Part shown: in pieces, positions 21,725 to 29,379 of the stretch | How positions within the stretch are numbered: position 1 is the stretch's first letter | Layout: every line of letters starts with the position of its first letter | NCBI RefSeq assembly: GCF_016907955.1 | Contig: NZ_JAFBCX010000007.1 | Location: 124,001-188,000 of the forward strand | Direction of reading: 5' to 3' | DNA length: 64,000 nt | Origin: Lentzea nigeriaca | GTDB lineage: Bacteria; Actinomycetota; Actinomycetes; Mycobacteriales; Pseudonocardiaceae | Notes under the pieces: generated by a model | Databases searched by the model: none | Told to the model about the DNA's origin: nothing | What the model saw: the letters and a program-made list of their open reading frames with translations, nothing else | Program-made: the position numbers and the translations under genes

Positions 21725-23895
21725 TGACCACGACCGAGCCCCGCCACGTCGAACTCAGCATCAGCGGCATGACGTGCGCCTCCTGTGCGCGGCGCATCGA
21801 ACGCAAGCTGAACAAGCTCGACGGCGTCTCCGCCACGGTGAACTACGCGACCGAGAAGGCCAGCGTCCAGTTCCCGGACAACCTGCGCGTGGACGACCTG
21901 GTGTCGACCGTGCGCGCGGCGGGCTACGACGCGGAGGAGCCCACACCCGAGGTCGCCGACGACTCCGGCGACCTCCGGCTGAGGTTCGTCCTGGCCGCGG
22001 TGCTCGGCGTGCCGGTGATCGCGTTCTCGATGGTCCCGGCGTGGCAGTTCCCCACCTGGCAGTGGGTGTCGCTGGCGCTCGCCAGCGTGGTCGTGTGGGT
22101 CTGTGGCTGGCCGTTCCACCGTGCGGCCGCCGTCAACGCACGGCACGGCGCCAGCACGATGGACACCCTCGTGTCGATGGGCGTCACGGTCTCGTACCTG
22201 TGGTCGCTATTCGCGCTGGTGTTCGGCGAGGCCGGGACGATCGGCATGCGGCACGAGTTCAGCCTCCTGCCGCAGCCCACGGGTTCCGGCGACATCTACC
22301 TGGAGGTCGCGGTCGGCGTGACCGTGTTCCTGCTGCTCGGACGGTGGCTCGAGGCCCGGTCCAAGCGCAGCGCGGGCGCCGCGCTGCGGTCGTTGTTCGC
22401 CCTGGGCGCCAAGGATGTGTCGGTGCTGCGGGACGGTGCCGAGACGCGGGTCCCGGTGGCCCAGCTCCGGGCCGGCGAACAGTTCTTGGTCCGTCCGGGT
22501 GAGCGCATCGCCACGGACGGCCTAGTGGTCGAGGGCAACTCGGCCGTGGACCGCTCGATGGTCACGGGTGAATCCGTTCCCGTCGAGGTCGGTCCGGGCG
22601 ACGCGGTCGTCGGCGGCACGGTCAACGCGGGCGGTCGACTGGTCGTCACGGCCACCTCCGTCGGCGCGGACACCCAGCTCGCCCGCATGGCGCGGCTCGT
22701 CGAGCAGGCCCAGGCGGGCAAGGCCGAGGTGCAACGGCTGGCCGACCGGGTGTCGTCCGTCTTCGTCCCGGTCGTCGTGGCGATCGCACTGGCGGCCTTC
22801 GGCGCGTGGTTGCTCGCGGGCAGGCCGCTCGAGTTCGCGGTGACGACCGCTGTGGCCGTCCTCGTGATCGCGTGCCCGTGCGCGCTGGGTCTCGCGACGC
22901 CGACGGCGTTGCTCGTGGGCACCGGCCGCGGCGCTCAGCTCGGCATCCTGGTGAAGGGTCCCGAGGTGCTGGAGTCGACGCGGCGCGTGGACACCGTGGT
23001 GCTCGACAAGACCGGCACCGTCACCACCGGCCGGCTGACGCTGGTCGACGTGATCCCCGCGGACGGCGTGTCGCGCGACGAGGTGCTGCGGTTCGCGGCA
23101 GCCGTCGAGAACGCGTCCGAACACCCGATCGCCGCGGCGATCGTCCGTGAAGTTCCGGAACTCCTGCCGGTGTCGGACTTCGTTTCCACGGACGGCGTCG
23201 GCGTCAGCGGCGTGGTCGAAGGTCGACGCGTTGTCGTCGGGCGGTTGCGGAACGTTTCACTGCCGATGGAATTGACTGCGGGAGCGGTTGCACAAGGCAC
23301 TGTTGTGGCAGTTTCCTTTGATGACAAGGTTGTCGGTCTCATCATCGTTTCGGACGTCGTGAAACCCACGTCGGCACAAGCGATTCGCTCGTTGCGCGAA
23401 CTGGGCCTGCGGCCGGTGCTGCTGACCGGTGACAACGCCGAAGTGGCCGCCGCCGTGGCAGCGGAGGTCGGCATCGACGAGGTCATCGCCGACGTCCTGC
23501 CCGCCGGGAAAGTCGAAGCGGTCCGGAATCTCCAGGCACAGGGCCGAGTTGTGGCCATGGTCGGCGACGGCGTGAACGACGCGCCGGCACTCGCGGCCGC
23601 GGATCTGGGGCTGGCCATGGGAACCGGCACCGACGTCGCGATCGAGGCGAGCGACCTGACCCTCGTGCGCGGCGACCTGCGCGTGGCAGCGGACGCCATT
23701 CGCTTGTCCCGCAAGACGTTGGGCACGATCAAGGGTAATCTCTTCTGGGCGTTCGCCTACAACGTGGCTGGACTTCCACTCGCGGCGCTGGGACTGCTGA
23801 ACCCCATGATCGCGGGGGCCGCAATGGCGTTCAGCAGCGTGTTCGTTGTTACCAACAGCTTGCGACTACGGGGTTTCCGTTCATCGGCAACTTAA
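21724..23895 (+). CDS. copA: copper-exporting P1B-type ATPase
   Basis: 723 residues. One N-terminal HMA domain with GMTCASC (about 15-21), a P1B membrane core, the actuator loop TGES (about 280), the metal-path motif CPC in IACPCALGLATPTAL (about 384), phosphorylation site DKTGT (about 427), HP motif in SEHPIAAAI, and the hinge MVGDGVNDAPALAAADLG. The CPC plus HMA combination with a coupled CopZ identifies Cu(I) export. Long hydrophobic helices match the eight-helix topology of the family. Ends shortly before a repeat-rich spacer. Confidence 0.95.
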   Translation: MTTTEPRHVELSISGMTCASCARRIERKLNKLDGVSATVNYATEKASVQFPDNLRVDDLVSTVRAAGYDAEEPTPEVADDSGDLRLRFVLAAVLGVPVIAFSMVPAWQFPTWQWVSLALASVVVWVCGWPFHRAAAVNARHGASTMDTLVSMGVTVSYLWSLFALVFGEAGTIGMRHEFSLLPQPTGSGDIYLEVAVGVTVFLLLGRWLEARSKRSAGAALRSLFALGAKDVSVLRDGAETRVPVAQLRAGEQFLVRPGERIATDGLVVEGNSAVDRSMVTGESVPVEVGPGDAVVGGTVNAGGRLVVTATSVGADTQLARMARLVEQAQAGKAEVQRLADRVSSVFVPVVVAIALAAFGAWLLAGRPLEFAVTTAVAVLVIACPCALGLATPTALLVGTGRGAQLGILVKGPEVLESTRRVDTVVLDKTGTVTTGRLTLVDVIPADGVSRDEVLRFAAAVENASEHPIAAAIVREVPELLPVSDFVSTDGVGVSGVVEGRRVVVGRLRNVSLPMELTAGAVAQGTVVAVSFDDKVVGLIIVSDVVKPTSAQAIRSLRELGLRPVLLTGDNAEVAAAVAAEVGIDEVIADVLPAGKVEAVRNLQAQGRVVAMVGDGVNDAPALAAADLGLAMGTGTDVAIEASDLTLVRGDLRVAADAIRLSRKTLGTIKGNLFWAFAYNVAGLPLAALGLLNPMIAGAAMAFSSVFVVTNSLRLRGFRSSAT

Positions 23896-24370
23896 GAATC
23901 TTGCGTGGGAACACTCCCCAAGCGCCTTGTGCGCGTGCAACAATCCGAAGTAGCTGACACACCCCCGGTCAGCGCCTGTGGAGATCCCCTCCGGCCCCCG
24001 CGTTCCTCCCCCTGGCGCGGGGGCCTCCGCAGCTCTGCGTCAGGCTGCTCGGCTGACGCCTCGCCGCCTGACGCTGCGGGTGTCTTCTGGGGGCCGAGCC
24101 CCCAGACCCCAGCCGGGGGCACGCCCCCGGACCCCCGTAGGTTGCCCGGCGCGTGTCGTCTCTGCCGCCCCCTCGTCCTGCCCCGGCGCGGGTCGCGTCC
24201 TTGTCGTCGCCGTCGTCTTGACCGGTGTGTCGTCGCCCTTGTGTTGACCGGCGGGTGTCGTCTCTGTCGTCGGCCTTTGTTCCCACTCTCGCCAGGTCCA
24301 CTCTGGGTGGGCCTATTTACACCTTGGGGTGACTCAGGTCACAGGTGTTTGGGTTCCGTGACCGAGCCGT
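23896..24370. repeat. GC-rich hairpin-repeat spacer
   Basis: About 475 bp with no credible gene; the open frames have abnormal Pro/Arg/Gly composition. It holds consecutive perfect hairpins: GGCCCCCGCG with 24016-24025 (left arm 23993-24002), TCTGGGGGC-CGA-GCCCCCAGA (24086-24106) and CCGGGGGC-AC-GCCCCCGG (24113-24130). Elements of this GGGGGC...GCCCCC type are dispersed through actinomycete genomes. The 24145-24280 part has repeated GTGTCGTC words. Probably transcription-stop plus decayed repeat sequence. Confidence 0.5.
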
Positions 24371-24376
24371 TATCGT
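24371..24376 (+). promoter_or_regulatory. leaderless -10 element (TATCGT)
   Basis: TATCGT ends 6 nt before GTG 24383, matching the leaderless pattern seen at several genes in the window and supporting that start codon. Confidence 0.5.
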
Positions 24377-24382
24377 GTTCCG

Positions 24383-24682
24383 GTGCCTATCGGATCCCTC
24401 GGACGCTCCAAGTCCGGCCGTCACCGTCCCGCGGACGAACCGCAGGAGACGTTGCCCGACGAGGAGCTGACCTCTTACCTGGCAGCACTGGCCCCGGACT
24501 CGGACAACGAGACCACCGCGTCGGGCTTCGGCAACGCGCAGGTGTACCAGCTGCGGCTGCAGCTCATGGCCAACGAGCAGCTCAAGGAGCTCGCCGCCGA
24601 GCGCCAGACCTCCCCGCAGGCGCTCGCCACGGAGTGGGTCATGCAGCGACTGGAGTGGGAAGCGCGTCAGCGCGGCCAGTAG
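24383..24682 (+). CDS. conserved small hypothetical protein (99 aa)
   Basis: 99 residues from GTG 24383. The N-terminal half is disordered and acidic; the C-terminal half (about 50-97: NAQVYQLRLQLMANEQLKEL, then AAERQTSPQALATEWVMQRLEWEAR) has a short strand followed by two helices, a pattern resembling ribbon-helix-helix DNA-binding proteins. That assignment is tentative. Single-gene unit between a leaderless promoter and a strong terminator. Confidence 0.75.
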   Translation: MPIGSLGRSKSGRHRPADEPQETLPDEELTSYLAALAPDSDNETTASGFGNAQVYQLRLQLMANEQLKELAAERQTSPQALATEWVMQRLEWEARQRGQ

Positions 24683-24700
24683 CCAGTCACACGACAACGC

Positions 24701-24738
24701 AGAAGGACCCTCGGCCGAGCCCGGCCGAGGGTCCTTCT
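24701..24738. terminator. bidirectional terminator
   Basis: AGAAGGACCCTCGGCCG (24701-24717), loop AGCC, perfect complement 24722-24738: a 17-bp stem. It lies between the convergent 99-aa gene and the cold-shock gene and should terminate both. Confidence 0.85.
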
Positions 24739-24763
24739 CACGTGCGACTAGATTTGCGGCGAA

Positions 24764-24967
24764 TCAGATCGCACGGACGTTCTGAGCCTGCGGGCCCTTG
24801 GTGCCCTGGCCGACCTCGAACTCCACGCGCTGGTTCTCCTCCAGGGTGCGGAAGCCCTGACCCTGGATCTCCGAGTAGTGGACGAAGACGTCTGCGCCGC
24901 CGTTGTCCTGGGCGATGAAGCCGAAGCCCTTCTCGGAGTTGAACCACTTGACAGTGCCCTGTGCCAT
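24764..24967 (-). CDS. cold-shock protein (CspA family)
   Basis: 67 residues, exactly the size of a single cold-shock domain. RNP1 KGFGFI and RNP2 VFVHYSEI are intact, with WFNSEKG upstream. Binds single-stranded RNA/DNA and acts as an RNA chaperone. The start ATG 24967 follows GGAGGCAGG-like sequence. A 9-bp hairpin (24996-25016) lies in the 5' untranslated region, as often found for csp mRNAs, and might affect translation. Confidence 0.96.
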   Translation of the reverse strand: MAQGTVKWFNSEKGFGFIAQDNGGADVFVHYSEIQGQGFRTLEENQRVEFEVGQGTKGPQAQNVRAI

Positions 24968-24995
24968 GTACCTGCCTCCATCGCAGGAAAGCTTG

Positions 24996-25016
24996 GGGCT
25001 GCACCGTGCAGCCCCG
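24996..25016 (-). promoter_or_regulatory. hairpin in cold-shock mRNA leader
   Basis: GGGGCTGCAC and GTGCAGCCCC flank a single C; the practical stem is 9 bp with a 3-nt loop. It lies 29-49 nt upstream of the csp start codon. Could stabilise the leader or regulate translation with temperature. Confidence 0.4.
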
Positions 25017-25291
25017 GCCGTCCCGGGGGCGGTCAGTCCGCTCAACTCGAGCGCACGGCACGCCCGCGTGTCGTTCCGCGAGCGTGTGAAGCACGAACAC
25101 AGAAACCACGGCCTGCGCGGGTCAGCCTAACGTGTGATGCGTCATAGCACTACAGGTCATTACTGGCCAGTTGCGTGCCTCAATAGGAGGAAACCCGCTG
25201 GTCCGGGTGGGTGATCGCGTTCTCCCATGCAACGTGCCAGCACCCCCGTGCGTCTCCTGTGCATCGTTCGAGGGGATCTTGGGGAGAGCAC

Positions 25292-26440
25292 GTGTTCAGG
25301 CCGCTGATGTTGGCTGTACTACTGGGGTTGACCGCTTGCAGTGCCGCGCCCGACGCACCGTCGTCGCCGGCCGCTCCGGTCGTGGAGAACAAGGCGAAGG
25401 CGGCACTGACCGTGACGCCGGCGTCGGGTGAGGGGATCAGCCCGGCGGGTCCGTTCCAGGTGGGTGTCACGGGAGGTGCACTGACCGCCGTCGCACTCAC
25501 CAACGCGGAGGGCAAGCCCGTCAAGGGGGACCTGACGGCCGACAGGTGGGTCGCCACCGAGGACCTGGGTTACGACAAGGTCTACACGTGGTCGGGGTCG
25601 GCGAAGGGCGAGGACGGCGCGGAGGTGCCCGTCAGCGGGTCGTTCCGCACGCTCAAGCCGCAGCGGCTCACCAGCGCGTCGATGAACGTCGGCGACCACG
25701 AGACGTACGGCGTCGCGATGCCGATCAAGGTGACCTTCAGCTCGCCGGTGCAGGACAAGGCGTCGGTGCAGAAGAGCATGACCGTCACGACGTCGACGCC
25801 GACCGAGGGCGCCTGGGCCTGGCTGTCCGACACCGAGGCGCACTGGCGCCCGCGCGAGTACTGGAAGCCGAACACCGAGGTTTCCGTGGACGCCAACGTG
25901 TACGGCGTGCCGTTCGGGGGCGGCGCGTACGGGGCGGAGGACGTGCACGTCCAGTTCAAGATCGCGGACAGGGCCCTGGTGGTGAAGGCGGACACGAAGT
26001 CGCACCGGTTCGTCATCTACCGCGACGGCGTGCAGCTGTACGACTTCCCGGCCTCGTACGGGAAGGAGAGTGTCCGGGATCGCGTCACCCGTTCCGGCAC
26101 GCACGTGGTGATGCAGAAGGAGGCCAAGCGCACCATGACCAACCAGAAGTTCGGCTACGAGAACGTCCCGGTCACGTGGGCCGTGCTGATCTCCGACAAC
26201 GGCGAGTTCGTGCACGAGTACGCGAATTCGGTTCCGCAGCAGGGCAGGGAGAACGTCTCGCACGGGTGCGCGAACCTCTCACCGGCCAACGCGAAGACGT
26301 TCTTCGACCTGACGATGATCGGCGACCCGGTCGAGGTGCTGAACTCCTCGGTGCACCTCAGCGAGGAGCCGCAGTTCGCCTACCACGACTGGGCGCTCGA
26401 CTGGGCGACCTGGACGTCGAAGTCCGCGGCGAAGAACTAG
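25292..26440 (+). CDS. L,D-transpeptidase lipoprotein (Ldt, YkuD family)
   Basis: 382 residues from GTG 25292, behind GGGGAGAG. Lipoprotein signal: hydrophobic PLMLAVLLGLTAC with the lipobox LTAC at about 11-15. Two Ig-like domains (about 40-250) precede the YkuD catalytic domain (about 250-360) with the SHGCANL motif (Cys near residue 324) and upstream GTHVVMQKE. This is the LdtMt2-type architecture that forms 3-3 cross-links in actinobacterial peptidoglycan. Acts outside the membrane. A perfect 9-bp hairpin follows. Confidence 0.93.
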   Translation: MFRPLMLAVLLGLTACSAAPDAPSSPAAPVVENKAKAALTVTPASGEGISPAGPFQVGVTGGALTAVALTNAEGKPVKGDLTADRWVATEDLGYDKVYTWSGSAKGEDGAEVPVSGSFRTLKPQRLTSASMNVGDHETYGVAMPIKVTFSSPVQDKASVQKSMTVTTSTPTEGAWAWLSDTEAHWRPREYWKPNTEVSVDANVYGVPFGGGAYGAEDVHVQFKIADRALVVKADTKSHRFVIYRDGVQLYDFPASYGKESVRDRVTRSGTHVVMQKEAKRTMTNQKFGYENVPVTWAVLISDNGEFVHEYANSVPQQGRENVSHGCANLSPANAKTFFDLTMIGDPVEVLNSSVHLSEEPQFAYHDWALDWATWTSKSAAKN

Positions 26441-26469
26441 TAGCGTGTCGCCGCTATCGCGCTCTCATG

Positions 26470-26493
26470 GCTGCCAACTGCACGGTTGGCAGC
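26470..26493 (+). terminator. terminator after ldt
   Basis: GCTGCCAAC (26470-26478), TGCACG loop, GTTGGCAGC (26485-26493): a perfect 9-bp stem 30 bp after the ldt stop codon, before the convergent solute-binding protein gene. The rest of the 26441-26652 spacer shows nothing else. Confidence 0.65.
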
Positions 26494-26652
26494 AGTCGGG
26501 GTGATCAGCAAACGTTTGCGTCAGCATTTCTCTACCGCCAACTCGGCAGCGACGTGCATGAGAACGCGACCATCCGGGCTTTCGGTGACGAGCACCAGAC
26601 CGCCCAGCCCCCTGCCCGACTCAGCGGAGCACAACCAAGCCGCGACGCTCTA

Positions 26653-27471
26653 CTAGCTCTTCTCGGTGATCTGGGGTGGTTGCGGGATCTCGTAACCCGA
26701 CGGACCGACGTTGCGTTCGAGGGCCCGCTTCCACTCACCGCTCGAAATCATCTTCTCGATGGCGGCGTTCACGGCGTCCCGCGACTTGGTGTCGCCCTTG
26801 GGAACGCCGATGCCGTAGCGCTCCTTGGAGAACGGCTTGCCGACGAGCTTGAGCAGCTCGGGGTTCTCCGCGGCAAACCCGGCGAGGATGACCTCGTCGG
26901 TGGTGACGGCGTCGACGTTGCCCGCCATCAGCGCGATGACGCAGTCGCTGTACTGGCCGTACTCGATGATCTGCACACCCTGGGCGTGCTCGCTCTTCAC
27001 CTTCTGCGCGGAGGTGGAACCCTTGACCGAGCACAGCTTGCGGCCGTTCAGCGTCTCCGGGCCCTGGATGGACTGCTCGGTGAAGCGGACGAGCATGCCC
27101 TGGCCGGTCTCGAAGTACGGGCCGGCGAAGGCCACCTTCTCCTTGCGGGCGTGGGTGATCGAGTAGGACGCGACGATCAGGTCGGCCTCGCCGTTCTGCA
27201 GCATCGACTCGCGGGCCGCGCCGCGGGCCTCCTTGAAGGTGATGCCGCTTTCCTTCACGCCCAGCTCGTTCGCGACGTACCTGGCGACGTCGACGTCGAA
27301 GCCGACGTAACGCCCGTCGAGGCGCCGCTGGCTGAGGCCGGGCTGGTCGTAGCGGATGCCGATCGTCAGCTTGCCGGTGTCCGCACGTCCGATGACTGTG
27401 CTGGTGTCACCGCTCCCACAGGCGGTGGCGAGCACCGCTACGGCAGTCAGGAGCGCGGCACGACGGATCAC
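26653..27471 (-). CDS. glutamate/polar amino acid-binding lipoprotein
   Basis: 272 residues from GTG 27471 (GGAAGG upstream). Signal peptide with lipobox LATACGSG, then an SBP_bac_3 fold: LTIGIRYDQPGLSQRRLDGRYVGFDVDVARYVANEL, ESMLQNGEADLIVASYSIT, RYGIGVPKGD and an IEKMISSGEWKRALERN C-terminus. It resembles GluB of GluABCD transporters. No permease or ATPase gene is adjacent, so it is an orphan binding protein that either serves a transporter encoded elsewhere or senses ligand for another pathway (for example a kinase/GlnX system). Confidence 0.88.
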   Translation of the reverse strand: MIRRAALLTAVAVLATACGSGDTSTVIGRADTGKLTIGIRYDQPGLSQRRLDGRYVGFDVDVARYVANELGVKESGITFKEARGAARESMLQNGEADLIVASYSITHARKEKVAFAGPYFETGQGMLVRFTEQSIQGPETLNGRKLCSVKGSTSAQKVKSEHAQGVQIIEYGQYSDCVIALMAGNVDAVTTDEVILAGFAAENPELLKLVGKPFSKERYGIGVPKGDTKSRDAVNAAIEKMISSGEWKRALERNVGPSGYEIPQPPQITEKS

Positions 27472-27552
27472 AACAGGCCTTCCGGAGGGTTGTTCGAGAT
27501 TCGTGCGCAATGCTACGGACCTGCGACGATGATCAACTGTGATGTGTGACAA

Positions 27553-28374
27553 CTACGGCAGTCGAGTCCTCCTGGGTGTCACACTTCGGCCCTCGCGGGC
27601 GATGGCCCTGCGGATGTGGCCAGGTGGGACCATCCGGCGCAGCCCCGGCGGGATGAGCAGAGCCGTTCGGCGCAGCATCCGCAGCCGAAAAGTCGCGTTC
27701 CGGTACGGCGGGTGCCCGTGCAGATCTATTGCCCAATCGGGCAGCACCGAGTACGCGAGGTGCCCCACCAGCACCTTGTAGATCGGCATAGCGTGGCGCA
27801 GAACACCCTGCGTGGCCGGTCCGTGCAGGAAGTTGTAGATCAACTCGGAGTCCGGCGTCCTGCCGAGCGACGGCCGGATGGCGTCGAAGTACTCGTCCAT
27901 TTCGCGTCGTGAACCCGGCACTTCGTCGGCGTGCAGGCCCACGAGAGCGGCCGCGAACCGCTGCTCTGCGTAGTACCGGTCCTTCTGCCGGTCCGTCAAC
28001 CCATAACCGGCTCGGTCGAGAACCGTCTCGAAGCTGTAGACCTCGGAGCAATGCACCCAGAGCAGCAACTCGGGTTCGTCGATCCGGAACGTCCTGCCGT
28101 CCACGACCGCGCGCAGTTCGCGGTGGGTGGCGCGAACCCGTGCCGCAGCGGCCTGGATCGCCTCGTCGGTGCCGTACACGCCGAGTCCCACGAAGTCCGC
28201 CGTGCGCCGCAGCCTTCCGAACGGGTCGGTCTTGAAGTTGGAGTTCTGCACGACGCCCGCCACCGCCTTCGGGTGCAGCGACTGCAGGTAGAGGCTGGAG
28301 ATGCCGGCGACCCACATCATCGGGTCCGCGTACATCTGCCAGCTCACGGAGTTCGGATTGTTGGGCACGAGCAT
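27553..28374 (-). CDS. oxygenase MpaB family protein (DUF2236)
   Basis: About 273 residues from ATG 28374 (MLVPNNPNSVSWQMYADPMMW). A longer start at 28410 would overlap the divergent gene's start codon and is less likely. The family signature is seen in MWVAGISSLYLQSLHPKAVAGVVQ, GRLRRTADFVGLGVYG, and LLLWVHCSEVYSFETVL. DUF2236 includes latex-clearing protein (b-type haem) and fungal MpaB-like oxygenases; the substrate here is unknown. The C-terminus has an Arg-rich tail. Confidence 0.82.
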   Translation of the reverse strand: MLVPNNPNSVSWQMYADPMMWVAGISSLYLQSLHPKAVAGVVQNSNFKTDPFGRLRRTADFVGLGVYGTDEAIQAAAARVRATHRELRAVVDGRTFRIDEPELLLWVHCSEVYSFETVLDRAGYGLTDRQKDRYYAEQRFAAALVGLHADEVPGSRREMDEYFDAIRPSLGRTPDSELIYNFLHGPATQGVLRHAMPIYKVLVGHLAYSVLPDWAIDLHGHPPYRNATFRLRMLRRTALLIPPGLRRMVPPGHIRRAIAREGRSVTPRRTRLP

Positions 28375-28408
28375 GCGCACATCGTCCCGTCTCGCGAAGA
28401 TGATGGCC

Positions 28409-28819
28409 ATGGACCTGGATCAGGCACGGGAAGTGCTTCGCAGCCAGCACCGAGCGGTGTTCTGCGCGTTGAAGTCGGACGGCACGCCGTCGATGTCGCC
28501 GGTGCTCGTCGCGTTGGACGACAACGGCGATGTGCTCGTCTCCACACGAGCGACCGCCTACAAGACCAAGCAGGTCCAACGCGACCCGAACGTCTCGTTG
28601 TGCGTGCTGCCGGACAGCTTCTTCGGGCGGTGGATCCAGATCAACGGAACTGCGACGATCGTGCCGTTGCCGGAGGCGATGGACCTGCTGGTCGAGTACT
28701 ACCGGACGATCTCCGGTGAACACGAGGACTGGAACGAGTACCGGGCCGCGATGGAACGCGAGCAGCGGGTCATCCTGCGGATCTCGCTGACCGGCGCGGG
28801 ACCGGACAGGACTGGGTGA
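28409..28819 (+). CDS. PNPOx-like FMN/F420-binding flavin reductase-fold protein
   Basis: 136 residues from ATG 28409 (MDLDQAREVLRSQHRAVFCAL); ATGs at 28400 and 28403 are close alternatives. A pyridoxamine 5'-phosphate oxidase-like split barrel: SDGTPSMSPVLVALDDNGDVLVSTRATAYKTKQVQRDPNVSLCV, then WIQINGTATIV. Members of this size are often F420H2-dependent reductases or biliverdin reductases in actinobacteria. Divergent from the MpaB-like gene, with start codons only about 35 bp apart, so the two promoters overlap. Confidence 0.85.
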   Translation: MDLDQAREVLRSQHRAVFCALKSDGTPSMSPVLVALDDNGDVLVSTRATAYKTKQVQRDPNVSLCVLPDSFFGRWIQINGTATIVPLPEAMDLLVEYYRTISGEHEDWNEYRAAMEREQRVILRISLTGAGPDRTG

Positions 28820-28911
28820 TTCTCGCGCCGACCGGTAACACCGTTAGCGGGAGCAACGATTTCCACGGGGACGGCGGCTACCGGGCAGGCGGAACCTGGG
28901 GAGCGGAAGCG

Positions 28912-29379
28912 ATGACTGGTGTCAGACGCCGCGGCTACTTGGTGGCCGCGGTGGCAGTGATGGGCGCTGCCCTGGTGGCGGCGTTGTTCGCGGCACGTCC
29001 GGACAAACCGGTGGACATCCGGCTCGTTGCTCCGCCACCTCCCGCACCGCAGACCGTCACCGCCACCGCGACCACGATCGTCTCCGCTGTCGGTCCGGTG
29101 GCGGTCACCACTCCCGAGCCGCCTCCTCCGCCCGTGGCCGCCAAGCCGCTTCCCCGGCAGAAACCGGTGCCGACGACGTCGCTGCCCGCCACGTCGTCGC
29201 GGCCTCGTGACCTCCTCGACTTCCTGCGCTGCGACTACAAGTACTTCGGCGAGGACGACATCGGGCGTTGCCTGCCGTGGCCCCTCACGCCGAAAGAGCT
29301 GTGCCAGTACGTGAAGGACCACGACCTGATCGACGTGCGCGACCACGACGGCCACGAGCTCGTCCTCGACTGCGACTAG
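28912..29379 (+). CDS. single-pass membrane protein, unknown function
   Basis: 155 residues from ATG 28912, ribosome site GAGCGGAAGCG. An N-terminal basic stretch, one transmembrane helix (GYLVAAVAVMGAALVAALFAA, about 9-29), a long Pro/Thr/Val-rich linker (30-95) and a C-terminal conserved-looking domain (about 98-155: DLLDFLRCDYKYFGEDDIGRC, CQYVKDHDLIDVRD) with three to four cysteines likely forming disulfides outside the cell. Family not recognised. It overlaps the convergent AAA ATPase gene by 4 bp. Confidence 0.7.
   Translation: MTGVRRRGYLVAAVAVMGAALVAALFAARPDKPVDIRLVAPPPPAPQTVTATATTIVSAVGPVAVTTPEPPPPPVAAKPLPRQKPVPTTSLPATSSRPRDLLDFLRCDYKYFGEDDIGRCLPWPLTPKELCQYVKDHDLIDVRDHDGHELVLDCD

Noticed and set aside
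25546..27549. 667-residue plus-strand frame spanning ldt and the binding-protein gene
   Set aside because: It crosses the ldt stop and a terminator and runs antisense to a clear SBP gene; it is an artefact of high GC.
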